DNA of 64,000 bases from Pseudomonas sp. PICF141. Its GTDB lineage: Bacteria > Pseudomonadota > Gammaproteobacteria > Pseudomonadales > Pseudomonadaceae. The notes beneath the pieces were generated by a model that saw nothing but the letters and a program-made list of their open reading frames with translations, was not told the origin of the DNA and did no database searches. The stretch covers positions 62,001 through 126,000 of the forward strand of contig NZ_MUNM01000040.1 in the NCBI RefSeq assembly GCF_002286815.1, written 5' to 3'. Each line of letters begins with the position of its first letter. Positions within the stretch are counted from its first letter, which is position 1. Both the position numbers and the translations under genes were made by a program. Shown piece after piece: positions 37,362-46,191 of the stretch.

Positions 37362-38616
37362 CAGCACCGCTCCGGGACAATTGCGCCAGCGCACTGGCCA
37401 TGCTCGGCGCCAGGGGCAGGCGCGGAATCAAAACGGCTTGCCAGGCGTGATAAAGGTCGGGTTTGCCGGCCCAGATATCGGCGCTCGGACGGTTCAGCGG
37501 ATCGAGTTCGTGATGCCAGCTGCCATCGCAACGGTCAATGAAATGACGGTCACAGAATTCCCAGAACAGTCGGTACCAGCGCTCGTATTGCTCATCACCG
37601 GTACGTTTGAGCAACGCACTGGCAGCGGCGCTGGCTTCGCAATGAGTCCAGTGCAAGCGATGGCGAACCACCGCGCGATTGTCCCAATCGAGGGTGTAGA
37701 CAATGCCTGGCGCACCGTCGACGTCCCAGCCGTGACGGCAATTGTGCTCGAAGAGTTTTTGCGCATCGGTGGCGAGCCAGCCCGGCGTGAGTATCCCGGC
37801 CTGTACCCGTGCGGCTTCAAGATGCAGCAACAGCCGTGCCCATTCGAAACCATGGCCCGGCGTGGTGCCATAAGGGCGGAAACCGTCAGCCGGGTTGTCG
37901 TGGTTGTAGTCGCGTAGCGGCTGCCAGTCGCGGTCGAAATGCTCGACCACCAGGTAATCGTTGGCCGCGGCGTGATCGTGAATGACGCGCTCGACGATGC
38001 GCTGGGCGCGAATCAGCCAGCGGTTGTCGGCGGTGACATCGGCCAGGGCGAGAAAGGCTTCGGTGGCGTGCATGTTGCTGTTGGCGCCGCGATAGGCTTC
38101 CTCGACGCTCCAGTCGCGGTTGAAGGATTCGCGCATGGCGCCCTCCTCCTCGCTCCAGAAATGCGTGTCGATGATATGGATCGCGTCGTCGAGCAACGCT
38201 TGTGCGCCCGGACGCTGGGCGATTACCGCAGAGCTCGCGGCCAATGCCACGAAGGCATGCAGATAAGCGGCTTTGCCGGTATTGCCGTCGCGGTGTTCGG
38301 GCGTGGCGAACCAGCCTGCGTGTTCGGCATCACGCAGCGGCCCGCTGAGGGCCTGGATGCCGTGATCGACCAGCTCGGCGAAACCCGGCAGGCCCTGGAT
38401 GTGGGCCATGGCGAAGCTGTGGGTCATGCGTGCGGTGTTCATGGTTTGGGCTTGCGCGTTGGCCGCCAGATGACCCTTTTCATCGAGATTGCCGAAGCCT
38501 TCGGCAAGCTTTGCCGCCTTGGCAAACGCCAACAGGCGCAGGCCTTCGGTGGCGAGCCATTGCTGATGGGCAGGTGCGTTCAGCCAACTGCTGAAGGCAG
38601 GTTGGAAGGTGTCCAT
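37357..38616 (-). CDS. AGE-family epimerase/isomerase (mannose isomerase-like)
   Basis: 419 residues, (alpha/alpha)6-barrel of the N-acylglucosamine 2-epimerase/YihS family: NTARMTHSFAMAH, the catalytic RESFNRDWSVEEAYRGANSNMHATEAFLAL, YGTTPGHGFEWARLLLHLE, and WWKPDLYHAWQ-like end (SADIWAGKPDLYHAWQA). Arg, His and Glu residues expected in the active site are present. Members isomerise mannose to fructose or similar aldose-ketose pairs. It lies between gtrS and gtsA and shares the upstream module with gtsA, so it is probably co-induced with glucose uptake. Confidence 0.88.
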   Translation of the reverse strand: MDTFQPAFSSWLNAPAHQQWLATEGLRLLAFAKAAKLAEGFGNLDEKGHLAANAQAQTMNTARMTHSFAMAHIQGLPGFAELVDHGIQALSGPLRDAEHAGWFATPEHRDGNTGKAAYLHAFVALAASSAVIAQRPGAQALLDDAIHIIDTHFWSEEEGAMRESFNRDWSVEEAYRGANSNMHATEAFLALADVTADNRWLIRAQRIVERVIHDHAAANDYLVVEHFDRDWQPLRDYNHDNPADGFRPYGTTPGHGFEWARLLLHLEAARVQAGILTPGWLATDAQKLFEHNCRHGWDVDGAPGIVYTLDWDNRAVVRHRLHWTHCEASAAASALLKRTGDEQYERWYRLFWEFCDRHFIDRCDGSWHHELDPLNRPSADIWAGKPDLYHAWQAVLIPRLPLAPSMASALAQLSRSGAV

Positions 38617-38651
38617 GGGAAGACCTTTTTTGTTGTTATGACTGGGGGCAG

Positions 38652-38715
38652 TCTAAACAACGGGCGGTGGCGGGCAGGTAACGAAAGGGGTGAGTTATGT
38701 CACCGGATTGTGACA
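38652..38715 (-). promoter_or_regulatory. Candidate GltR operator/promoter module before the AGE gene
   Basis: TCTAAACA, N15, CAGGTAACGAA, then TGTCAC-N6-GTGACA (a perfect 6-bp dyad), all at the spacings seen before gtsA. Begins 35 bp upstream of the ATG. Confidence 0.6.
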
Positions 38716-38750
38716 TTGGAACAGCGACTTTGTGATGAAAGCGCTTACCT

Positions 38751-38882
38751 GTGGCGAGGGGGCTTGCCCCCGTTCGGCTGCGAAGCAGTCGTAAAAAAAC
38801 TGCCACCTCATTTCTTCAGGTAAACCGCGGTGATTGTTTTGGGAGCGCTTCGCGCTCCAACGGGGGCAAGCCCCCTCGCCAC
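38751..38882. repeat. Hairpin repeat, class A
   Basis: GTGGCGAGGGGGCTTGCCCC arm and complement; lies between the gtrS stop codon (38893) and the AGE promoter, a likely terminator or insulator. Confidence 0.9.
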
Positions 38883-38892
38883 AGGGGTCTTC

Positions 38893-40362
38893 CTAATCAA
38901 CACTGCGGGGCAATTGCAACGTCACCCGCAACCCGCCTTCACGCAGGTTTTGCAGGCTGACTTCACCCCCATGGCTGTGGGCAATGTTGCGCGCAATCCC
39001 CAGCCCCAGGCCATAACCCTGCTGCTGCCCGGCCAGGCGGAAGTGCGGTTCGAACACCTGCTCCAGACGCTGCTCCGGCACGCCTGGCCCTTCATCGTCG
39101 ACATGCAGGACAAACGCGCTTTCGTCGTCATCGATGTGCAGATGTGCGTTCTGTCCGTATTTCAAGGCGTTGTCGATCAGGTTGCCGATGCAACGCTTGA
39201 GCGCCAGCGGCTTGCCGGGATACGTCGCCAGCGCTCGTCCATGCTGGGTCACGCGACCATTGCCGTTGGGCGCCAGATACGGCTCCACCAAACAGTCGAG
39301 CACATGATTGAGGTCCACCGGTTCGATGTTTTCATGAATGTCGGTGTCTTTCACGCATTGCAGCGCGCCCTTGACCAGCAACTCCAGCTCATCCAGATCA
39401 CGACCGAACTTGGCTTGCAGCTTTTCGTCTTCAAGCAATTCGACCCGCAACCGCAGCCGGGTAATCGGCGTGCGCAAGTCATGGGAAATGGCGCTGAACA
39501 ACTGGCTACGTTCAGTCAGGTAACGGCTGATGCGCTCGCGCATGGCGTTGAAGGCGCGACCCACTTCCACCACTTCACTGCCGCCGCCCTCGGCCACCGG
39601 TTCGACTTCGGCACCCAGAGACATGTCCCGCGCCGCCCGCGCCAATCGCTTGAGGGGCCGGCTCTGCCAATGCACCAACAGGCCGATGAACAACAGCAAG
39701 AAACCGCTGGTGAGCACGATGAACCAGACCTGCTGCGCCGGCAGGCCTTGCTCTTCAAGACTGGTGTAGGGCTCGGGCAACAGCGAGGCGATGTACAGCC
39801 ATTCCCCTGGGGCCATCTGGATTTGCGTGACCAGCACTGGCGGGTTCACCGGTTCCAGGGTCAACGCGTAATGCGCCCAGGAGCGCGGCAACTCATCGAG
39901 CTTCAGGCCACCGTTGAAAATCCGCAGGTCTTCGGGGCTGACGAAGGTCACCGAGATATCGGTGTCCTGACCCAGCGACTGGCGCAGCACTTCGTCCACC
40001 GCTTTGAGCACCGCTTCTTTGCGCGGGGTGATCGGCAGCACTTCCATGCCCAAGGGTTTGTCGTTGAGCGTCACCACGAACCGGGTGCCGCCCATGCTGC
40101 GTAACTGATCGAGTACCAGCGGCCTGAACGCCACTGGCAACGAGCGGAAATAGCTGACGCTGGCCGTCATCGAATGGGCCAGGCTGCGGGCACTGGTGAC
40201 CAGCCCTTCGAGCTGCGTGGCGCGCAATTGTGACACCCAGATCACGCTCGACAACGCCTGTGCGAACAGCACCGCCAGCAGGGTCAGCAGCAACATGCGC
40301 CCAAGCAGCGAGCGCGGTACCGGCACCCGCCCGGCGAGCTTGCGCAGGAACTCAGTGACCAT
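38893..40362 (-). CDS. gtrS: GtrS sensor histidine kinase
   Basis: 489 residues: two membrane helices (about 20-42 and 230-250) enclosing a periplasmic sensor domain, HAMP linker, His box FSAISHDLRTPITRLRLRVELL with H294, N box NLIDNALKYG, G1 DDEGPGVP and G2 GYGLGLGIA. In P. aeruginosa and P. putida GtrS senses 2-ketogluconate/6-phosphogluconate and signals GltR. The ATG at 40362 overlaps the gltR stop by 11 bp. Confidence 0.94.
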   Translation of the reverse strand: MVTEFLRKLAGRVPVPRSLLGRMLLLTLLAVLFAQALSSVIWVSQLRATQLEGLVTSARSLAHSMTASVSYFRSLPVAFRPLVLDQLRSMGGTRFVVTLNDKPLGMEVLPITPRKEAVLKAVDEVLRQSLGQDTDISVTFVSPEDLRIFNGGLKLDELPRSWAHYALTLEPVNPPVLVTQIQMAPGEWLYIASLLPEPYTSLEEQGLPAQQVWFIVLTSGFLLLFIGLLVHWQSRPLKRLARAARDMSLGAEVEPVAEGGGSEVVEVGRAFNAMRERISRYLTERSQLFSAISHDLRTPITRLRLRVELLEDEKLQAKFGRDLDELELLVKGALQCVKDTDIHENIEPVDLNHVLDCLVEPYLAPNGNGRVTQHGRALATYPGKPLALKRCIGNLIDNALKYGQNAHLHIDDDESAFVLHVDDEGPGVPEQRLEQVFEPHFRLAGQQQGYGLGLGIARNIAHSHGGEVSLQNLREGGLRVTLQLPRSVD

Positions 40363-41083
40363 TGCCGGCAACCACGTTAGCGGCCAGTTGGTAGCCACTG
40401 CCACGCACGGTACGGATCAGCCGTGGCGGCTTTTCAGTGTCGCGCAGGCGCTGGCGCAAACGGCTGACCGCCATGTCGACAATGCGATCGAGCGGCATCA
40501 GGTCACGGCCACGGGTGGCGTTGCCGATGGTATCGCGGTCGAGGATTTCCTGAGGGTGATCGAGGAACAGTTTCAGCAGCGCGAAATCGGCGCCCGAGAG
40601 AATCACTTCTTCGCCGTCGATGTGGAACAGTCGATGGCTGACCATGTCCAGCCGCCAATCATCGAAAGCCAGCACTTCACTGCCGGAACGCTCCTGACCG
40701 AACTGCGCGCGGCGCAACAAGGCTTTGATGCGTGCCTGCAATTCACGCGGGCTGAAGGGTTTGCCCAGGTAGTCGTCTGCGCCCAGTTCCAGGCCGATGA
40801 CGCGGTCGGCCTCGTCGGAACTGGCGGTGAGCATGATGATCGGCACATGGGCCTGGCGCGGGTGCTGACGGATCCAGCGGCAGAGGCTGAAACCGTCTTC
40901 GTCCGGCAGCATCACATCGAGGATGACCAGGTCGCTCGGCGCCTCGTTCAAGGCCTGACGAAACCCTGCACCGTCGGGTGTGGTACGAACCTGGAAACCG
41001 GCGCGGGTCAGGTAGGTGTCCAGCAACTCGCGTATCTCTTGATCGTCATCGACCAACAAAATCGACTTGTTGACTGAGCTCAC
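40352..41083 (-). CDS. gltR: GltR response regulator
   Basis: 243 residues, OmpR type: receiver domain with the acidic pocket D12-D14, phospho-acceptor D56 (LVILDVMLPDEDG) and K in GKPFSPRELQARIKALLRR; C-terminal winged helix ending RTVRGSGYQLA. It controls glucose transport genes. Upstream of gtrS and translationally coupled to it. Confidence 0.95.
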   Translation of the reverse strand: MSSVNKSILLVDDDQEIRELLDTYLTRAGFQVRTTPDGAGFRQALNEAPSDLVILDVMLPDEDGFSLCRWIRQHPRQAHVPIIMLTASSDEADRVIGLELGADDYLGKPFSPRELQARIKALLRRAQFGQERSGSEVLAFDDWRLDMVSHRLFHIDGEEVILSGADFALLKLFLDHPQEILDRDTIGNATRGRDLMPLDRIVDMAVSRLRQRLRDTEKPPRLIRTVRGSGYQLAANVVAGNGH

Positions 41084-41173
41084 GGGGCGGCGTCCTTGTT
41101 GTTTGAATTGGTTGGATTATGCCTTAAGCAAGAAATCTACAAACACCGCAAAACCAATTGTGGGAGCGGACCT

Positions 41174-41298
41174 GTGGCGAGGGGGCTTGCCCCCGTTGGG
41201 CTGCGCAGCAGCCCCAAAATCTCTGATGCACCAAAGATCTTGTGAGTGCTGCGCACTCAAACGGGGCGATGCGGCGTTCCGACAAGCCCCCTCGCCAC
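41174..41298. repeat. Hairpin repeat, class A, with an internal 16-bp insertion
   Basis: Standard arms GTGGCGAGGGGGCTTGCCCC at the left, but the right arm is interrupted at 41267-41282 by CGATGCGGCGTTCCGA between ACGGGG and CAAGCCCCCTCG. The reverse complement of that insert resembles an insert in the class C copy at 54945-55034. Lies between glk and gltR. Confidence 0.85.
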
Positions 41299-41325
41299 GG
41301 GTCCGCTTCCACACTGGATTGCGTT

Positions 41326-42285
41326 TCAGGCTGGAATGGATTGCTCCAGCGCCACTCCCGCGCCCACCAGGCCGGAATACGGCGCAGTGACGAGCCACAC
41401 CGGAATGCCTTTGAAGTAGTCGCTCATGCAGCCCTTGTCGGCGAAGCAACGGGCAAAACCGCTTTTGACGAAGAAATCGGCAAACCGTGGAATCACGCCG
41501 CCAACGATGTACACGCCACCGCGCGCTCCGGTGGTCAGGACATTGTTGCCGGCCACGCGACCGAGCCAGCAGCAGAACTGCTCGAGCACTTCCAGGGCAA
41601 TCGGATCGCCCGCCAGCCCGGCCTTTGTGATTGCCTCAGGCGTGTCGAGCACAGGCGTGTGACCGTCCACCGCGCAGATCGCCCGGTAGACCCGCGGCAA
41701 ACCACCGCCGCTCAACGCCGTTTCAGCACTGACATGCCCGATCTCGTTGAAGATGTGCTGCCACAGTTGGGTTTCTCGCAGACTGCTCAGCGGCAGGTCG
41801 ACGTGACCGCCCTCCCCCGGCAGCGGGGCAAAACGACCTTCGCCCAGATCGAGCAACGTGCCCACGCCCAGGCCAGTGCCCGGGCCGATCACCACCGCCG
41901 GCCGCAACGGTTCCGGCGTGCCTTCGCAGACCACCCGGAATTCGCCCGGCTGCAAGCGGGTCATGCCCAGGGCCATCGCCGAAAAATCGTTGATCAACAG
42001 CAGCTGATCCACCTGCAAGGTCTTGCAGAACCCCTGGCGACTGAGCCGCCAGTGATTGTTGGTGAACTTGAATTCATCGCCGCTCACGGGGCCTGCCACC
42101 GACAGGCAAACAGAACCGATCGAACCTGGCGCCAGACCGAGGCCGCTCAGGTAGAGCGCAATCGCCTCTTCCGGGCTGCCGTGGTCTGCCGTCGCCAGCA
42201 CCTGGACCGATTCCAGCTGCTGGTTTTTCCACAACGCGAAACGTGCGTTGGTACCACCGATGTCACCGACCAGAGCCAGTTTCAA
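41326..42285 (-). CDS. glk: Glucokinase
   Basis: 319 residues, Glk family: ATP phosphate-1 motif [14 protein letters not shown], sugar-binding NNHWRLSRQ and [10 protein letters not shown] (catalytic Asp), [17 protein letters not shown]. It makes glucose-6-phosphate from imported glucose. It overlaps the end of edd by four bases (ATGA-like coupling). Confidence 0.95.
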   Translation of the reverse strand: MKLALVGDIGGTNARFALWKNQQLESVQVLATADHGSPEEAIALYLSGLGLAPGSIGSVCLSVAGPVSGDEFKFTNNHWRLSRQGFCKTLQVDQLLLINDFSAMALGMTRLQPGEFRVVCEGTPEPLRPAVVIGPGTGLGVGTLLDLGEGRFAPLPGEGGHVDLPLSSLRETQLWQHIFNEIGHVSAETALSGGGLPRVYRAICAVDGHTPVLDTPEAITKAGLAGDPIALEVLEQFCCWLGRVAGNNVLTTGARGGVYIVGGVIPRFADFFVKSGFARCFADKGCMSDYFKGIPVWLVTAPYSGLVGAGVALEQSIPA

Positions 42286-44108
42286 TTAAGCGTCTCCAGG
42301 GCAGAAGTAAAGGCGCTGGCGCCTTGCTCTGCGGAGCTGAAGGCCATGCGCATGAAACCAAACAGTTCGCGACCGCTGCCAATGTTGTTGCCCAACAAAC
42401 CTTTGGCGGGCTCGCGTGCTGCGAATTCTTCGGCGTCCACCTTAAGCTCCAGAGTGCCTTTGACGCCATCGACGCGGATGATATCGCCCTCTTGCACCCG
42501 CGCCAAAGCGCCGCCCACATACGCTTCGGGGCTGACGTGGATCGCCGCCGGGATTTTCCCCGAGGCGCCGGACATACGCCCGTCGGTCACCAACGCAACC
42601 TTGAAACCGCGATCCTGCAACACGCCGAGGAACGGCGTCATCTTGTGCAGCTCCGGCATGCCGTTGGAACGCGGGCCCTGGAAGCGCATCACGGCGACAA
42701 AATCCTTCTCCAGCAAACCGGCCTTGAACGCATCAGCCAGGTCCTGTTGGTCCTGGAACACCATGGCCGGCGCTTCGACAATCTGGTTTTCCAGCGCGAC
42801 CGCCGAGACCTTCATCACGCCACGGCCGAGGTTGCCTTCCATCACCCGCAAGCCACCCTCTGAGGAGAATGCGCGAGCGACCGGACGCAGGATGGTTTCA
42901 TCGAGGCTTTCGATCGGGCCTTCGCGCCAGACCAGTTCGCCGTTTTCCAGGAACGGTTCCTGGGTGTAGCGGCTCAGGCCGTGGCCGAGCACGGTGTTGA
43001 CGTTTTCGTGAAGCAGGCCGGCTTCCAGCAGTTCGCGGATCAGGAACGACATGCCGCCCGCCGCCTGGAAGTGGTTGATGTCGGCTTTGCCGTTCGGGTA
43101 CACGTGGCTCAGGGTCGGCACCACCTCGGAGAGGTCGGCCATGTCCTGCCAGGTCAGCTGAATGCCCGCGGCCATGGCGATGGCTGGCATGTGCAGGGTG
43201 TGGTTGGTCGAGCCGCCCGTGGCGTGCAGGGCCACGATGGAGTTGACCAGCGAACGCTCGTCGACGATTTCGCCGATCGGCATGAAGTCGCCATTCTGCT
43301 TGGTCAGGCGCGTGACCTGGTGCGCCGCTTCGCGGGTCAGGGCATCGCGCAACGGGGTGTTCGGGTTGACGAAAGAGGCGCCCGGCAAGTGCAGGCCCAT
43401 GACTTCCATCAGCAACTGGTTGGTGTTGGCGGTGCCGTAGAAGGTGCAGGTGCCGGGGCTGTGATAGGACTTCATCTCCGATTCCAGCAGCTCTTCGCGC
43501 GTCGCCTTGCCTTCGGCGTAGCGCTGACGCACATCAGCTTTCTGCTTGTTGGAAATGCCCGACACCATCGGCCCGCCCGGCACGAAAATCGTCGGTAGAT
43601 GACCGAAACGCAACGCGCCCATCATCAGGCCCGGCACGATCTTGTCGCAGATGCCGAGCATCAATGCGCCGTCGAACATGTTGTGGGACAACGCCACAGC
43701 GGTGGACAAGGCGATCACTTCGCGGCTTGGCAGGCTCAGTTCCATGCCTGGCTCGCCTTGGGTCACGCCATCGCACATCGCCGGCGTGCCACCGGCGAAC
43801 TGACCGACGGAACCGATTTCGCGCAGGGCTTTTTTGATCTGTTCCGGGAAGACTTCATACGGCTGGTGCGCCGAGAGCATGTCGTTATATGACGAAACGA
43901 TGGCGATGTTGGCGGAGTTCATCATCCGCAGGCTGTGCTTGTCGTCGCTGCCACACCCGGCGACGCCATGGGCGAAGTTGGCGCATTGCAGCTTGCCGCG
44001 CATCGGCCCGTCGCTGGCGGCGCCGCGGATCAATGCAAGGTAAGCCTCACGTGTGGCGCGGCTGCGGGCGATAAGCCGTTCGGTGACCTCAAGGACGCGG
44101 GGATGCAT
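42282..44108 (-). CDS. edd: 6-phosphogluconate dehydratase
   Basis: 608 residues of the IlvD/Edd family: iron-sulfur cysteines in [26 protein letters not shown] and [12 protein letters not shown], and [27 protein letters not shown] near the C terminus. It dehydrates 6-phosphogluconate to KDPG. First gene of edd-glk; divergent from gap with a HexR box between. Confidence 0.96.
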   Translation of the reverse strand: MHPRVLEVTERLIARSRATREAYLALIRGAASDGPMRGKLQCANFAHGVAGCGSDDKHSLRMMNSANIAIVSSYNDMLSAHQPYEVFPEQIKKALREIGSVGQFAGGTPAMCDGVTQGEPGMELSLPSREVIALSTAVALSHNMFDGALMLGICDKIVPGLMMGALRFGHLPTIFVPGGPMVSGISNKQKADVRQRYAEGKATREELLESEMKSYHSPGTCTFYGTANTNQLLMEVMGLHLPGASFVNPNTPLRDALTREAAHQVTRLTKQNGDFMPIGEIVDERSLVNSIVALHATGGSTNHTLHMPAIAMAAGIQLTWQDMADLSEVVPTLSHVYPNGKADINHFQAAGGMSFLIRELLEAGLLHENVNTVLGHGLSRYTQEPFLENGELVWREGPIESLDETILRPVARAFSSEGGLRVMEGNLGRGVMKVSAVALENQIVEAPAMVFQDQQDLADAFKAGLLEKDFVAVMRFQGPRSNGMPELHKMTPFLGVLQDRGFKVALVTDGRMSGASGKIPAAIHVSPEAYVGGALARVQEGDIIRVDGVKGTLELKVDAEEFAAREPAKGLLGNNIGSGRELFGFMRMAFSSAEQGASAFTSALETLN

Positions 44109-44228
44109 GTGTAGAACTCCAGGCTAACGGATGTGGCGACCTGATTGTCTATGCTGACCAAGCACCGCTGTGATCGGGGTGACAGACGGTTTTCTTGATC
44201 ATTCGGACCAGTTGATTCAGGTCACTCG

Positions 44229-44243
44229 TTGTAGATAAAACAA
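44229..44243. promoter_or_regulatory. HexR operator in the edd-gap gap
   Basis: TTGT-AGATAAA-ACAA, an exact match to the P. putida HexR pattern TTGT-N7-ACAA. It is 121 bp before edd and 85 bp before gap, so one site may serve both promoters. Confidence 0.75.
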
Positions 44244-44327
44244 AATATTGCCACTAAAAAGGCTTGTTTTCTATTTTTTTGCGAATAATCTTGTAATTCC
44301 AACAACAAAACGACGGCGGCGCTGTAA

Positions 44328-45329
44328 ATGACTCTTCGAATCGCAATCAATGGTTTTGGCCGTATCGGCCGTAATGTCCTGCGCGCACTGTATACCCAAG
44401 GTTATCGTCAGGATCTGCAGATCGTTGCGATCAACGACTTGGGCGACAGCTCAATGAACGCTCACCTGCTCAAGTACGACACCGTTCATGGCACATTCGA
44501 TGCCGATGTCCAGCACGATCAGGAAAGCCTGACCGTCAACGGCGACCGTATTGCGGTCAGTGCCATTCGCAACCCGGCCGAATTGCCTTGGGCCGCGGAA
44601 AAGGTCGACGTCGTTTTCGAATGCACCGGTCTGTTCACCGACCGCGCCAAAGCTGCCGCGCATATTACGGCCGGCGCACGCAAAGTGATTATCTCGGCCC
44701 CGGCCAAAGGCGCCGATGCCACCGTGGTTTATGGGGTTAACCACGACATCCTGCGCCAATCGCACCAGATCATTTCCAACGCCTCGTGCACCACCAACTG
44801 CCTGGCGCCGGTGGCTCAGGTGCTGCACCGCGAGCTGGGCATCGAAAGCGGTCTGATGACCACCATCCATGCCTACACCAACGACCAGAACCTGACCGAC
44901 GTCTACCACACCGACCCGTACCGTGCCCGTTCGGCCACCCAGAACATGATCCCGAGCAAGACCGGTGCCGCTGAAGCGGTGGGCCTGGTGCTGCCGGAAC
45001 TGGCGGGCAAACTGACCGGCATGGCGGTGCGTGTTCCGGTGATCAACGTGTCGCTGGTGGACCTGACCGTGCAGCTCAAGCGTGAAGCGTCGGCCGATGA
45101 AGTCAACGCGATGCTCAAACAAGCCAGCCAGCACTCGAAAATTCTCGGCTACAACACCCTGCCGCTGGTCTCCAGCGACTTCAACCACAACCCGCTGTCG
45201 TCGATCTTCGACGCCAACCACACCAAGTCCAGCGGCAAGCTGCTCAAAGTGCTGGCCTGGTACGACAATGAGTGGGGCTTCTCCAACCGCATGCTCGATA
45301 ACTGCCTGGCGCTCTGCAACGCAGAATAA
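44328..45329 (+). CDS. gap: Glyceraldehyde-3-phosphate dehydrogenase, type I
   Basis: 333 residues: [15 protein letters not shown] (NAD fold), catalytic C154 in NASCTTNC, and [14 protein letters not shown]. It oxidises the glyceraldehyde-3-phosphate released by Eda. Divergent from edd-glk; corresponds to gap-1/gapA of the glucose cluster. Confidence 0.96.
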   Translation: MTLRIAINGFGRIGRNVLRALYTQGYRQDLQIVAINDLGDSSMNAHLLKYDTVHGTFDADVQHDQESLTVNGDRIAVSAIRNPAELPWAAEKVDVVFECTGLFTDRAKAAAHITAGARKVIISAPAKGADATVVYGVNHDILRQSHQIISNASCTTNCLAPVAQVLHRELGIESGLMTTIHAYTNDQNLTDVYHTDPYRARSATQNMIPSKTGAAEAVGLVLPELAGKLTGMAVRVPVINVSLVDLTVQLKREASADEVNAMLKQASQHSKILGYNTLPLVSSDFNHNPLSSIFDANHTKSSGKLLKVLAWYDNEWGFSNRMLDNCLALCNAE

Positions 45330-45349
45330 ACAGCTACGTCGACACGGCC

Positions 45350-45449
45350 CCCGTAGGAGCTGCCGAAGGCTGCGATCTTTTGATCTTGATCTTCTCTGGA
45401 TCGCTGAAATCAGGATCAAAAGATCGCAGCCTTCGGCAGCTCCTACGGG
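45350..45449. repeat. Hairpin repeat, class B, with perfect 36-bp arms
   Basis: Arms 45350-45385 and 45414-45449 are exact reverse complements (beginning CCCGTAGGAGCTGCCGAAGG) around a 28-base loop. It lies between gap and mgsA and is the most perfect repeat in the window. Confidence 0.95.
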
Positions 45450-45508
45450 TATGTGAAACGCCGGAAGATGCGTCGGTACCGGCGCATTACGCCTGGGAGA
45501 AGCAAGCG

Positions 45509-45973
45509 ATGATCGGTATCAGCTTTACGCAAAGAACCCTGGCAGCGCGCAAGCGTATTGCCTTGGTTGCCCACGACCACTGCAAGGTATTTTTGCTCGA
45601 CTGGGCCGAGCGGCAGAAAGACAAACTCGCGCAACATGAACTGGTCGCCACCGGCACGACGGGGTTGTTGTTGCAACAACGCCTCGACCTGCCTGTGGAA
45701 AGCATGATCAGCGGTCCGCTGGGCGGCGACCAGCAACTCGGCGCGCGAATCGCCGAGCAGCGGGTCGACATGCTGGTGTTCTTCTGGGACCCGTTCGAAC
45801 CGCAACCCCACGACCCGGACATCAAGGCGCTGCTGCGGGTCGCAGCGGTGTGGAATATCCCGGTGGCCTGCAACGAGTGCAGCGCCGACTACCTGCTCAG
45901 CAGCCCGTTGATGGATCAGGCTCACGAACACCGCATCCCGGATTACGCGACCTATTTGCTAGGTCGTGGATGA
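45509..45973 (+). CDS. mgsA: Methylglyoxal synthase
   Basis: 154 residues nearly collinear with E. coli MgsA: RKRIALVAHDHCK, ATGTTG (phosphate binding), SGPLGGDQQ (catalytic Asp), FFWDPFEPQPHDPDIKALLR, and a conserved WNIPVA. It converts dihydroxyacetone phosphate to methylglyoxal and phosphate, a bypass relieving sugar-phosphate stress. Position after gap fits a triose-phosphate overflow role. GGGAGA lies about nine bases before the ATG at 45509. Confidence 0.93.
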   Translation: MIGISFTQRTLAARKRIALVAHDHCKVFLLDWAERQKDKLAQHELVATGTTGLLLQQRLDLPVESMISGPLGGDQQLGARIAEQRVDMLVFFWDPFEPQPHDPDIKALLRVAAVWNIPVACNECSADYLLSSPLMDQAHEHRIPDYATYLLGRG

Positions 45974-46013
45974 AGCGTGACCAGTACCGGGCGTAGCAAC
46001 AATCACAAATCCT

Positions 46014-46102
46014 TGTGGGAGCTGGCTTGCCTGCGATGGCGGTGTGTCAGCCGAATCTCTGTTGGCTGATACACCGCCATCGCAGGCAAGCCAGCTCCCA
46101 CA
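46014..46102. repeat. Hairpin repeat, class D (TGTGGGAGCxGGCTTGCC type)
   Basis: Perfect 32-bp arms (46014-46045 and 46071-46102) beginning TGTGGGAGCTGGCTTGCCTG. Between mgsA and the CoA-transferase gene; related copies at 47526-47608 and 56662-56755. Confidence 0.92.
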
Positions 46103-46191
46103 GAGTAGGGTATTCGGCCGGCAACCGGCGTTTTCATCTAATCGAGCGGTATTTTGAACTATGCTCGGGCTCTCGCTCCGGAGGGCCTTCG

